Source of the DNA: Arsukibacterium tuosuense
Lineage (GTDB): Bacteria > Pseudomonadota > Gammaproteobacteria > Enterobacterales > Alteromonadaceae
Reading direction: 5' to 3'
Assembly (NCBI RefSeq): GCF_900215315.1
Contig: NZ_OBEB01000003.1
Coordinates: forward strand, 310,001-374,000
DNA: 64,000 nucleotides
The translations under genes and the position numbers were made by a program. Shown in pieces: positions 17,147 to 25,533 of this stretch; positions within the stretch are counted from its first letter, which is position 1, and the number at the start of each line of letters is the position of its first letter. The notes beneath the pieces were generated by a model that was given only the letters and a program-made list of their open reading frames with translations, was not told the DNA's origin and ran no database searches.

Positions 17147-18304
17147 CTAATTATTTATAAAACGTGCAAAAGGGCTCCCCTTTTGCACAGAAGGCTTTTG
17201 ACGCAAGGCAATTTTAAGGTTTTCATCCATCAGCCCTTTACCGTGTAATTGTAAGATATCTGTGCCGCCAATATCGTTTAGCTCTAAAAACACTGCTCCT
17301 TTTTCAGTAATTACCACATCCCAATGCATCGCTCCCATACCATTAATAGCACCTGCTGCCCTCAGCGCTTCTGCAGTAACCTGCTCCCACAACGGAAGTG
17401 TAAAACTACTAAAGTCTCGCCCTGATATCGGATGTTGGGAATACAATTTCGCCTTGGGCCAGTAACTGCTGACTGCACCACTTAACTTACCCGTGGTAGG
17501 ATTAACCTGCACCAGCATATTACCATAACCGCCTTTGTCAAAGTTGTCACTGATATTGCCCGGAACAACTACTTTCCATACCACCCTGTGAATATAAGGA
17601 CCCTGGCCGGTATTTATCACTAACATACGGAAGCCGGAAGGTGAGTCATTCTGAGTAAACTCAGTTATAAGCGGGTGCTGAACAATAGGTTTTTGCAGTA
17701 ATAACCCCGACTCAGGGTTGTAGTGTTTCGCACCAGTAAGGCCAATCGTTCTCTTGCAAAACGCATCAAAACTAATAGCATTACCGTTTTTATCAATTAC
17801 CAGCTCACCATTTTCTGCGACTTCTGCCACATAAAATGCGCCCTGCCCCAGAGATCCTTTCACTGGTTTAACAAAAACAGGAGCATCATATTGGACCAAA
17901 AAGTCTTTTAATTCTTTGGCATTACAGATCTTAGCGGGAACAAAGCATGGAATAAGTCCAGCAGGCTTGTAAACGGCTAAAAGTTCTGGAGTTTGCAGAT
18001 TATATGCTTTACAGACGACCTCAAAAACCATTTTATCCCAAGCTGGAGTTACAGCGGTACGAGCGTTTAAGTTACGGCTAAATGCTTCATGTCCACTAAA
18101 ACCAAGAAGCTCTTTATATAAAGCTGACCCGCGTGTTTCAGCAAATATTTTATAAACGTAATAATCGGAAATATTACAAGTTGGGTTAAGTCTATACAGC
18201 GTGATTATGTCTAGCGCCTGTGCAATCCACCCTCGTTTATAATGTCGCTTCACATAGCGAGCACAGCATAAAGCTGAAGACGCCTTTTTTAATAATATCG
18301 ACAT
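17147..18304 (-). CDS. Sugar-transfer-associated ATP-grasp protein 4 (divergent, minus strand)
   Basis: A 385-residue protein with the same ATP-grasp layout as the three before it but clearly more distant in sequence. Motifs are VFVKPVKGSLGQGAFYV (ATP-binding Lys and Gly loop, about residue 145), SGFRMLVINTG (about 225) and MHWDVVITEKGAVFLELND (about 335, metal-binding acidic residues). The N-terminal 60 residues are basic and carry several Tyr and Cys. It runs against the operon and would need its own promoter. AAGGGAAA lies upstream of the ATG. The substrate is unknown; ligation of a small carboxylate or amine to a sugar or lipid carrier is the family-based guess. Confidence 0.75.
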   Translation of the reverse strand: MSILLKKASSALCCARYVKRHYKRGWIAQALDIITLYRLNPTCNISDYYVYKIFAETRGSALYKELLGFSGHEAFSRNLNARTAVTPAWDKMVFEVVCKAYNLQTPELLAVYKPAGLIPCFVPAKICNAKELKDFLVQYDAPVFVKPVKGSLGQGAFYVAEVAENGELVIDKNGNAISFDAFCKRTIGLTGAKHYNPESGLLLQKPIVQHPLITEFTQNDSPSGFRMLVINTGQGPYIHRVVWKVVVPGNISDNFDKGGYGNMLVQVNPTTGKLSGAVSSYWPKAKLYSQHPISGRDFSSFTLPLWEQVTAEALRAAGAINGMGAMHWDVVITEKGAVFLELNDIGGTDILQLHGKGLMDENLKIALRQKPSVQKGSPFARFINN

Positions 18305-18362
18305 TTTGGTAATTTCCCTTTACTCAAAATCAATCAAAATTAGTTCTTCTAAAAAAATGCTA

Positions 18363-19073
18363 CTACCAATTTAGCCCTTTCGCTGCCAACCGCTGGCGAA
18401 GCGTCGGTACCGGATAATTTAAAGCGTAAGCACGTTTTGCATAGGGGACAGCTGCCTCAGCTTTGTCATCTTCCATTAAATACCAACCCAAAAAGTAGTT
18501 AAGCTCAGCCGACTCGTTTAATAACAACTCTGGTGCCTTCTGCAATACCCCAATAGCTTGTTCAAGTTGATTTTCACGCTTCAGGTAATAGGCAAGAGCA
18601 GTATAGGGGAGCGAGTGAGTCGGATGAGTGGCGATTAAACGTTGTAGAATTGAAAAAGCTTCTTTTTTTAACCCACTCGTATAGTGCGCACGGGCAAAAT
18701 CAATATGCATTTCCGGATACCAGGAATGATGCGGTTCAATTTTATTAATGGTAAAACTCATCTCTGCCACAGCGCGCTTTAAGTTACCCTCACGCTCTTG
18801 CCCCGCAGTGATCGCCGCTCTTTGCAAATAAATTACACCAGCACAATAATGCCAGGCTGCGCCAGCCGCTTCACCAAACTTGGACGCCTCCATCTGCTCT
18901 TGTTTACTCATATTCCTAAAATAACCAGATGCGCGTCCAGCACCAACCCCTGAAAAAGCTTTTTTGCAGCGGTCATCCCAAACTCTGAATTCAGCTTCAG
19001 ACAATGTAAAATTAAAAGCGTAAACAGGCGAAGCAGCTAAAAAGCATAATATTGCGGTAAGACGCCATTTCAT
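18363..19073 (-). CDS. Exported TPR-repeat protein
   Basis: A 236-residue protein with a signal peptide (RLTAILCFLAASPVYA, cleavage about residue 19) and a helical region with tetratricopeptide-like repeats from about residue 95 to the end (FARAHYTSGLKKEAFSILQRL, LAYYLKRENQLEQAIGVLQ, NYFLGWYLMEDDKAEAAVPY). TPR proteins are usually scaffolds, so it is probably a periplasmic partner of the export or assembly machinery. The start is firm: a near-perfect AAGGAGGTTT ribosome site lies just upstream of the ATG. It may be co-transcribed with the minus-strand ATP-grasp 4. Two cysteines near the N-terminus could form a disulphide. Confidence 0.75.
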   Translation of the reverse strand: MKWRLTAILCFLAASPVYAFNFTLSEAEFRVWDDRCKKAFSGVGAGRASGYFRNMSKQEQMEASKFGEAAGAAWHYCAGVIYLQRAAITAGQEREGNLKRAVAEMSFTINKIEPHHSWYPEMHIDFARAHYTSGLKKEAFSILQRLIATHPTHSLPYTALAYYLKRENQLEQAIGVLQKAPELLLNESAELNYFLGWYLMEDDKAEAAVPYAKRAYALNYPVPTLRQRLAAKGLNW

Positions 19074-19343
19074 CTAAACCTCCTTGTTACTTTATTTTAG
19101 TGTCAGGCCCGCGACACACTAGTTTTCAGCATTTCTATAACTATAGCATGCAACAAGCTAAGCTAGATGCAATAATTTTTCAAAATATTGTTAAAAATAG
19201 CGATGGGTTTCGTGACCTAATACACCGACTCGTGTTTAGCAAAATAGGCAACCTACTAGAGTTTCAGTTGTTGCAATATCAGCAGCAACGCGTTTAAATA
19301 CGGTAGTGGAATATTATATCTAAAGCGATACAAGGAATGTATT
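19074..19343. other. Divergent intergenic region between the TPR and pyruvyl-transferase genes
   Basis: About 270 AT-rich bases that must hold promoters for both directions. A 65-codon frame with a GTG start (19100-19297) is present but has no ribosome site and no recognisable family, so I do not call it. No sigma-54-type GG-N10-GC element was found. Confidence 0.45.
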
Positions 19344-20249
19344 TTGAAGCTGTACTACTTTAAAGATGACGAAGGCAATTTTGGCGACGACCTTAACCCT
19401 TGGTTATGGCAACAGCTTTTCCCCAATTTTTTTAACGATTCTGATGAAGAGTTATTTGTCGGTGTAGGCACCCTGCTAAATCACCGCATTCCTGCAGCAC
19501 CAGCAGTTACCATATTTGGTTCCGGCCATGGTTATGGACAGTTACCTAGCATAGACAGCAATTGGAGATTTTATTGCGTGCGTGGTCCACTGACTGCAAA
19601 GACACTTGGCCTTCCTGCTGAAATAGCGATAACTGATCCTGCTTCTCTGGCACCTTTGTTCCACAAACACGATATAGAGAAAAAATACAAAATCAGTTTT
19701 ATGCCACATTGTGAAAGCGCCAGGCTTGGCGATTGGGCCACAGTTTGCAAGTTAGCAGGCATTAATTATCTAGACCCACGTAAACCGTTTTTAGAAGTCT
19801 TTGATGGTATCCGACAATCTGAAACATTGCTAACAGAGGCGATGCACGGTGCCATTCTGGCCGATTCTTTTCGGGTGCCCTGGATCCCGGTCAAAGCTTA
19901 CGATCATATTTCAGAATATAAATGGCAGGATTGGTTACAGTCGGTTCAGGTAGAAGCCAACTTTTCATCTTTGAAGCCTGTATGGCGAGGCGATTATAAT
20001 GTCACTACAAAGCAAAAGCTAAAAAACATTCTTAAACGACGTTTACAGGAAACACCATTATGGCGCTCAACATGGGATAAGCCTCCAAAACGAGCTTCCA
20101 ACGGTCAACATGTAATCGATGTAACTGAAGCGATCATTGCTATTGCTAATAACTCGGTTCCAAAACTAAGTGCACAGCATGTGTTCGACCGCAACACATC
20201 AAAATTAATAGAGAAAGTTGACCTATTTAAAAAAGACCATGGGATCTGA
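19344..20249 (+). CDS. Polysaccharide pyruvyl transferase family protein (ExoV-like)
   Basis: A 301-residue protein of the polysaccharide pyruvyl transferase family (CsaB/ExoV type), which transfers pyruvate from phosphoenolpyruvate to form a ketal on a sugar. The start YYFKDDEGNFGDDLNPWLW is the typical ExoV-like N-terminus. FGSGHGYGQ and FYCVRGPLTAKTLG (about residue 75), TDPASLAP and TEAMHGAILADSFRVPW (about 165) match the family core. Translation begins at TTG 19344, with AAGGA seven bases upstream; the nearby ATG at 19337 is out of frame. Pyruvylation would add negative charge to the exopolysaccharide. It is followed closely by a GT2 gene. Confidence 0.85.
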   Translation: MKLYYFKDDEGNFGDDLNPWLWQQLFPNFFNDSDEELFVGVGTLLNHRIPAAPAVTIFGSGHGYGQLPSIDSNWRFYCVRGPLTAKTLGLPAEIAITDPASLAPLFHKHDIEKKYKISFMPHCESARLGDWATVCKLAGINYLDPRKPFLEVFDGIRQSETLLTEAMHGAILADSFRVPWIPVKAYDHISEYKWQDWLQSVQVEANFSSLKPVWRGDYNVTTKQKLKNILKRRLQETPLWRSTWDKPPKRASNGQHVIDVTEAIIAIANNSVPKLSAQHVFDRNTSKLIEKVDLFKKDHGI

Positions 20250-20250
20250 G

Positions 20251-21219
20251 ATGTCTTGTCCTTTAGTTAGTGTAATTATGCCATGCTATAACAATGAGAG
20301 CTTTGTTAAAGCCGCAGTTGAAAGTGTACTTTTACAGGATTATCCAAATTTTGAAGTAATTGTAGTTGATGACGGATCTACTGATGGCAGTTTTGTTGAG
20401 CTTCAACGGTTTGGTGACAGAATCACAATTATCCAGCAAAAAAACTTGGGCGCAGCAGCAGCAAGAAATAATGGCCTTGAAACAGCTAGAGGGCAATATA
20501 TAGCTTTTTTAGACAGTGACGACATTTGGCTGCCCGGTAAAATCACTGCTCAAGTTAACTATTTAGAACAGCATCCAGAAACCGGTTTGTGCTATTGCCA
20601 GTGGGCTGTATGTGAACATGAGGTGACAAGTGCAGAAATGATTGAACGCTTTGCCACAACATATTTGCCAATGCAAACCGAACAGAATTTTACAGGCTGG
20701 CTATACCTGAAATTACTAGAAAAATCGGTGATACCAACCATTACAGTTATGTTGAGGCGGGATGTTCTTGAAGAAGTTGGCTTGTTTAACACTAATTATA
20801 GGATTGGCGAAGATCATGATCTTTGGCTTCGTATCTCGTTTAAATACCGCATAACAAAACTAAAAAATGTTTATGCCGTATATCGTAACAATCCGGATAG
20901 TATTACAAAAAGTGTTCAAAAACAGAATTTTAGTTTGTTAGTTTTACAATCTGCAATTACCAATTTTGGACTCACATGTCCATCAGGTGAACAAATATCT
21001 GAAAAACTGTTAAATGAATATATTGGCGAGCGACATTTTAGCTACGGATACAATGCTTTAGTGAAAGGTGAAAGAAACAAAGCACTTGACTCGTTCAAAG
21101 GTTGCATCAAATGTCGTTACAAACTTTTCAAGGCAACTATCTTTGCTCTAATATGTACGATAAAGCCACTTTATAGTTTTTTTTTGCATCACAAAAATAC
21201 CGTGCAAAAAACTAGTTAA
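20251..21219 (+). CDS. GT2 family glycosyltransferase
   Basis: A 322-residue GT-A enzyme. The N-terminal domain has VSVIMPCYNNE (residues about 6-16), VIVVDDGSTDGS (DxD-type nucleotide-binding Asp pair, about 40), AAAARNNGLE and AFLDSDDIWLPGK (metal-binding DSDD, about 95). It should transfer a sugar from a nucleotide donor. The C-terminal 90 residues are basic and end in a hydrophobic segment that could touch the membrane. I chose the ATG at 20251 (GGGA spaced six bases) rather than an upstream in-frame GTG/ATG inside the previous gene. Codon use is clearly AT-rich, as in its neighbours on both sides. Confidence 0.85.
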   Translation: MSCPLVSVIMPCYNNESFVKAAVESVLLQDYPNFEVIVVDDGSTDGSFVELQRFGDRITIIQQKNLGAAAARNNGLETARGQYIAFLDSDDIWLPGKITAQVNYLEQHPETGLCYCQWAVCEHEVTSAEMIERFATTYLPMQTEQNFTGWLYLKLLEKSVIPTITVMLRRDVLEEVGLFNTNYRIGEDHDLWLRISFKYRITKLKNVYAVYRNNPDSITKSVQKQNFSLLVLQSAITNFGLTCPSGEQISEKLLNEYIGERHFSYGYNALVKGERNKALDSFKGCIKCRYKLFKATIFALICTIKPLYSFFLHHKNTVQKTS

Positions 21220-21247
21220 CAGAATCAATTTATAAGGGAATAGTTTA

Positions 21248-23071
21248 ATGTGGTGTCAAAATGGAATAAGCACCTACAATCCAGACAACGATAAGGATGC
21301 TACCTTAGTTAAGTTCAACCTGAAAAATAAAATTCCGGGTTTTCCAGAAGAAGTTGAATTAAGTAGTTTTTCTAAAATTGATGTTGCAGAGAATGAAAAT
21401 TCGCTTGTTTGTATATCCGGACGTTTACGCCCATACGACCAGGATTATATGTCCGGAAACGCCGCCCAGTGGTTTTTGGATCTTTATCAACGTGAACCCA
21501 CTGACTTTTGCTCACATATTGCCGGTTTTTTTCTGCTGATAATCCTGGATAAAACTGCTGGCACAGTGCGGATTGTCAATGATCATGTTGGCAGCATACC
21601 CTGCTACATTGACCAGCGTAAAAAAACTGAATTGCGGATCAGCAACAATATGGCATCGCTGCAAGTGGGAGCTGCCAATACCGAGCTAAACCCGCAGGCC
21701 ATCTTCAATTATTTGTTTTTTCATTGCATTCCATCACCGCATAGTATTTATAAGGGTATCAGTAAGCTGGAACCTGGGGTGATTGCTTCTTTTGACCGCA
21801 GCGGCATGTTAACTCAGCAACGCTATTATAACCCTGCTTTTACCGGCACAGAGCAGACATCAGAGCAGGATGAGCAGCAATTAATGGCAAAATGCCGTGA
21901 CCTTATCTCGGAAGCGGTGCGGCGCAATATCAGTGATGATTGCGCCGCATTTTTAAGTGGCGGCCTGGATAGTTCTACAGTGGCGGGTATGCTTGCGAAG
22001 CATAATAAGGCAAATGGGCGCAAGGCGATAACTTACTCTGTAGGCTTTGAAGCTAAAGGCTACGATGAAACAGAATATGCCCTACTGACGGCCCGCCACT
22101 TTAATACCGAGCATAAGGTGCACTATTTGCAGCCGGAAGAAATTGCCAGCCACTTTACTGAGGTGGCCGGTTATTTTAATGAACCCTTTGGCAACTCTTC
22201 TGCCATGGCGGCCTATATTTGTGCCAAAGTAGCGCAGCAAGATGGTATTAAAGTGTTGCTGGCAGGCGATGGCGGCGATGAAATTTTTGCCGGTAACGAG
22301 CGCTACTTTAAACAAAAAGTATTTGAGCGCTATAACGCCCTACCCAGCCCTTTACAGGCGTTGTTAAACTTGGCGCTGGATAACCCTGTTGCCGATAAAA
22401 TGCCTGGCGTGAAAAAGGCCAGCAGTTATGTGCGTCAGGCCAAAGTGCCATTACCAGACCGGCTGGACAGTTATAACTTTGTAAATCGTTTCGATTTAAG
22501 ACAGATGTTTAGCCCTGAGATATTGCAACAGGTAGATGCGAATCTGCCGGCACAACAAAAACGTGAGCGTTATAACGCCTGTTCGGCGGACAATGCAGTA
22601 GATAAAATGATGTACCTGGACTGGAAGTTCACGCTGGCCGACAATGACTTAGTCAAAGTGAACCAGATGTGTCAGCTGGCAGGAGTTGAAGTGCGCTTCC
22701 CGTTGTTTGAAAAGGAAGTGGTCGATTTTAGTTGCACCGTACCTGCCAGCCTGAAAGCACCTGGCCAGAAATTACGTGATTTTTATAAAAACAGTTTTCG
22801 TGGCTTTTTGCCGGATGAAACCCTATCGAAAAGTAAGCATGGTTTCGGCCTGCCTTTTGGCGTCTGGATGAAACAGCGGCCAGATCTGCAACATATTGCT
22901 TTAGATGCCATGCAAAGCTTCAAACAACGTAATATTTTACAGCCGTCATTTGTTGATCAGGCAATAGATACCTTTGAAAAAGGTCATTCGGGCTACTATG
23001 GCGAGTTGGTCTGGATTATTGTGGTGTTGGAGTTATGGCTGCAACAGCATGGGGCCAATAATGATACATAA
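21248..23071 (+). CDS. Asparagine synthetase-like amidotransferase with atypical N-terminus
   Basis: A 607-residue asparagine synthetase-type protein. The C-terminal synthetase domain is intact: PP-loop AAFLSGGLDSSTVAG (about residue 235), LLAGDGGDEIFAGNERYF (about 335) and VRFPLFEKEVV (about 480). The N-terminal Ntn glutaminase domain is odd. The protein starts MWCQNG, so Cys is residue 3, not the usual residue 2 that becomes the nucleophile, and the RGPD and NGEIYN motifs are absent. It may use free ammonia, or act as an amide ligase on another substrate as beta-lactam synthetase does. AAGGGAA precedes the ATG. It is not the standard XrtA amidotransferase (which starts MCGI). The first 180 bases are AT-rich and the rest is not. 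Confidence 0.82.
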   Translation: MWCQNGISTYNPDNDKDATLVKFNLKNKIPGFPEEVELSSFSKIDVAENENSLVCISGRLRPYDQDYMSGNAAQWFLDLYQREPTDFCSHIAGFFLLIILDKTAGTVRIVNDHVGSIPCYIDQRKKTELRISNNMASLQVGAANTELNPQAIFNYLFFHCIPSPHSIYKGISKLEPGVIASFDRSGMLTQQRYYNPAFTGTEQTSEQDEQQLMAKCRDLISEAVRRNISDDCAAFLSGGLDSSTVAGMLAKHNKANGRKAITYSVGFEAKGYDETEYALLTARHFNTEHKVHYLQPEEIASHFTEVAGYFNEPFGNSSAMAAYICAKVAQQDGIKVLLAGDGGDEIFAGNERYFKQKVFERYNALPSPLQALLNLALDNPVADKMPGVKKASSYVRQAKVPLPDRLDSYNFVNRFDLRQMFSPEILQQVDANLPAQQKRERYNACSADNAVDKMMYLDWKFTLADNDLVKVNQMCQLAGVEVRFPLFEKEVVDFSCTVPASLKAPGQKLRDFYKNSFRGFLPDETLSKSKHGFGLPFGVWMKQRPDLQHIALDAMQSFKQRNILQPSFVDQAIDTFEKGHSGYYGELVWIIVVLELWLQQHGANNDT

Positions 23072-24002
23072 TGCCTTGCAACTGACCGGCAAGTTGCTGG
23101 GGCGCAATAAACTAAGTATTCTTATTTACCATCAGGTATTGGCTGAGCCAGACCCAATGCGGCCCAGTGAGCCCACAGCAGCGGTTTTCGACTGGCATAT
23201 GCGCTTATTACATGACTATTTTACGCCCTTGACGCTGGATGACGCCTTGCACCACCTGCAGCACAACAGCCTGCCGGCCAACGCGGTTTGTGTCACCTTT
23301 GACGATGGTTATCTGAATAACTTAACTGTCGCGCAACCCATTCTGGCCAGGTACAAGATCCCGGCAACAGTTTATATTGCTACCGCTTTCAGCCATGGTT
23401 CCAATATGTGGAATGACCGGGTTATTTATCTGTTTACAGACACAGATCGTCAGCAGCTAAGCTTGCAAGGTGAGCAGTTTAAGCTGGGTGATTGGTTACA
23501 TCGACGGCAACTGGCTGAGGAGTGGCTGAGGAAACTAAAGTATTTACCGATTGCTCAACGCTTAGCTGCAGTGGACAAAATGTATCAGGAAAATAAGGCT
23601 GCTGAGCAAGCGCCATTAATGATGTCACCAGCCCAAATTAAAACCTTGTCAGAACGGAGTGTAACCATTGGTGCTCATTCCGTTAACCACCCTATTTTAG
23701 GGGTACTGCCTGAAGTTGAACAATATGCCGAAATTTTTGAAAGTAAACAACAACTTGAACAATGGATTGGACAGCCAGTGAAGCATTTTGCCTACCCGAA
23801 CGGTTTTATTAATCGCGATTTTGATGAGGCCACCGTGCAGCTTGTTAAACAAGCTGGTTTTATTTCAGCCGTAACTTTTGAATGGGGCGTTTCAACTTCT
23901 TCTTCCTCTCTTTTTAAACTTAATCGTTTTACTCCCTGGGATGTTAACTCATTCAGGTTTCATGCCCGCTTGATCAATAATATGCGGCAGACACATCACT
24001 GA
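23061..24002 (+). CDS. NodB-family polysaccharide deacetylase (second of two)
   Basis: A 313-residue carbohydrate esterase family 4 type deacetylase. Motif 1 is CVTFDDGYLNN (about residue 78) with the catalytic Asp pair. Motif 2 is TIGAHSVNHPIL (about 210) with the two metal-binding His. FAYPNGFINRDFDE matches motif 3. It begins at ATG 23061 within the end of the synthetase gene, with GGGG six bases upstream; an ATG at 23049 is possible, and the longer frame further back lies fully inside the other gene. It lacks a clear signal peptide. It is not the DUF3473-containing XrtA deacetylase. Likely removes acetyl groups from precursor or polymer. Confidence 0.83.
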   Translation: MIHNALQLTGKLLGRNKLSILIYHQVLAEPDPMRPSEPTAAVFDWHMRLLHDYFTPLTLDDALHHLQHNSLPANAVCVTFDDGYLNNLTVAQPILARYKIPATVYIATAFSHGSNMWNDRVIYLFTDTDRQQLSLQGEQFKLGDWLHRRQLAEEWLRKLKYLPIAQRLAAVDKMYQENKAAEQAPLMMSPAQIKTLSERSVTIGAHSVNHPILGVLPEVEQYAEIFESKQQLEQWIGQPVKHFAYPNGFINRDFDEATVQLVKQAGFISAVTFEWGVSTSSSSLFKLNRFTPWDVNSFRFHARLINNMRQTHH

Positions 24003-24014
24003 GGTTAAAGATTG

Positions 24015-24716
24015 ATGCTGGCAAAATTTAAGCAGACATATCGTGAACTTGGCACTGTCGATACTCTGCTTTATTGCGTAGATAAGACCATATCAAAACT
24101 TTCTTCTAATAAATTAGTATTTCATAAGTATTACGTTACCCGCCAGCCAGTGTCTGCTAGTGCCAATGTACCGCCGACCAAAGCACTGGACATTGAAATT
24201 AAACAATTGGCCAGCGATGACCCGGTGCTTGCGACAATGGACCGGCCTGCTGCCACATTACAACAACGGTATTTGCATGGTGGCCATTGCTTTGCCGCAT
24301 TCAAAAAAGGTCAGTTTGCCGGCAATTTATGGCTTAATTTTGATCAATACCAGGAAGATGAGGTGCGCTGTCGTTATATTTTACAACCCACTGGCCAGGC
24401 TGCCTGGGATTATGATGTGTTTGTTACGCCTAAGAACCGATTTTCTTACGTTTTTGCCAAACTGTGGGATCATGCCAATCTGCTGATGGATAGCCACGGT
24501 GTAAAGTATGTTTACAGCAGAATTAATTACTACAATATTAGTTCGCTGCAATCCCATAAAAGGCTGGGCAGTAAAGTATTCGGCACTGCATACTTTATTA
24601 ACCTTGGCAGCATGCAACTGATGTTTAGCCGCCATTTCCGGCCCTTTTTCCAGCTAAGCTTTAACCGGAACGACTTTCCCGCTTTATATATCAGTGGTAG
24701 CAGTAACCATGAATAA
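24015..24716 (+). CDS. GNAT-like acyltransferase domain protein
   Basis: A 233-residue protein whose centre resembles the GNAT/FemAB-like acyltransferase fold: GGHCFAAFKKGQFAGNLWLNF (about residues 88-108), DYDVFVTPKNRFSYVFAKLWDHAN (about 135-160) and YSRINYYNISSLQSHKRLGSKVFG (about 175-198), the last being the GNAT acetyl-CoA-binding region with conserved Asn and Leu-Gly. It should transfer an acyl or acetyl group in polymer or precursor modification. ATG 24015 follows GAGG at 24001-24004; a TTG three bases earlier is in frame. It overlaps the hydrolase 2 gene by 8 bases (ATGAATAA), fixing it in the XrtA metabolite module. Confidence 0.65.
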   Translation: MLAKFKQTYRELGTVDTLLYCVDKTISKLSSNKLVFHKYYVTRQPVSASANVPPTKALDIEIKQLASDDPVLATMDRPAATLQQRYLHGGHCFAAFKKGQFAGNLWLNFDQYQEDEVRCRYILQPTGQAAWDYDVFVTPKNRFSYVFAKLWDHANLLMDSHGVKYVYSRINYYNISSLQSHKRLGSKVFGTAYFINLGSMQLMFSRHFRPFFQLSFNRNDFPALYISGSSNHE

Positions 24717-25533
24717 TCCATTGCTTACCGCAGAGTTCAGACAGATGGCCCGGGGCTTTAATTTTTTATTAAGCTCGAAGGGTGAGGCAAACAAGGCATT
24801 GATAATCCTGCCGCCCTTCGCTGATGAAATGAATAAATCCCGCCATATCATCTGTAAGTTTATCGGCTTGGCGACCCGGCGGGGTTATAGCTGTTATTTG
24901 ATGGATCACTTTGGCACCGGTGATAGCGAAGGCGACCTGAATGATGCTGATTTGGCGTTGTGGCAAGCCGACTTAGTCCTGTTAATTGAGCAATTGGCGG
25001 CTGCTGGTTATAAACAAGTGAGTTTTTTAGCCATCAGATTTGGCGCATTGCAGCTGTTCGATTTACTGAATAAAAATAGCATAGCGCTGCCAGTAGAGCA
25101 GGTGCTGTTGTGGCAGCCGTTTTTTGAGCTTAAAAAGTTCTGGCAGCAATTTTTCCGGATTAAAATAGCAGAGCAAATGGCACTGGGTGAAAAACTAAGT
25201 CAGCAACAATTAGAGCAGCAGTTAGCAGAGGGCGATGTAGTAGAGATTGCCGGTTATCCTATCTGCCAGTCATTTTATAGCAGTACCCAGGCTGGCGATT
25301 TTCAGGTACCCGGCTGCTTAACTGGTGGTGCTGCTAAACTGAGCTGGCTTGAAATATCACAAATGGCAGCGCCCGGGGCAAACGTTCAGAAGCAACTTAA
25401 TCAGTTACAGCAAACGAGCCAGGTTAATTTCCAATTGCTGGGCGAAGCGCCATTCTGGAACACGACAGAGTTAGCCGATGCTGAAGACTTGCTCAGAATA
25501 AGCGCCGGTTTGCTGGAGCAAAATCATGTTTAA
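24709..25533 (+). CDS. Hydrolase 2, exosortase A system-associated (TIGR03101-like)
   Basis: A 274-residue alpha/beta-hydrolase-like protein. It has IILPPFADEMNKSRH near the N-terminus (about residue 32), then a DHFGTGDSEGD strand-loop (about 65) and VSFLAIRFGALQLF (about 105), where the usual nucleophile Ser of GxSxG is replaced by Arg-Phe. This unusual elbow is a reason to doubt ordinary esterase activity. The family is conserved next to hydrolase 1 in XrtA loci and its reaction is unknown. ATG 24709 overlaps the previous stop. The end overlaps hydrolase 1 by 8 bases, so the two are probably made together and may form a complex. Confidence 0.82.
   Translation: MNNPLLTAEFRQMARGFNFLLSSKGEANKALIILPPFADEMNKSRHIICKFIGLATRRGYSCYLMDHFGTGDSEGDLNDADLALWQADLVLLIEQLAAAGYKQVSFLAIRFGALQLFDLLNKNSIALPVEQVLLWQPFFELKKFWQQFFRIKIAEQMALGEKLSQQQLEQQLAEGDVVEIAGYPICQSFYSSTQAGDFQVPGCLTGGAAKLSWLEISQMAAPGANVQKQLNQLQQTSQVNFQLLGEAPFWNTTELADAEDLLRISAGLLEQNHV

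Noticed and set aside
19100-19297. 65-codon frame with GTG start in the divergent region
   Set aside because: No ribosome site, no family resemblance, and it fills the space where promoters for both neighbours must lie.
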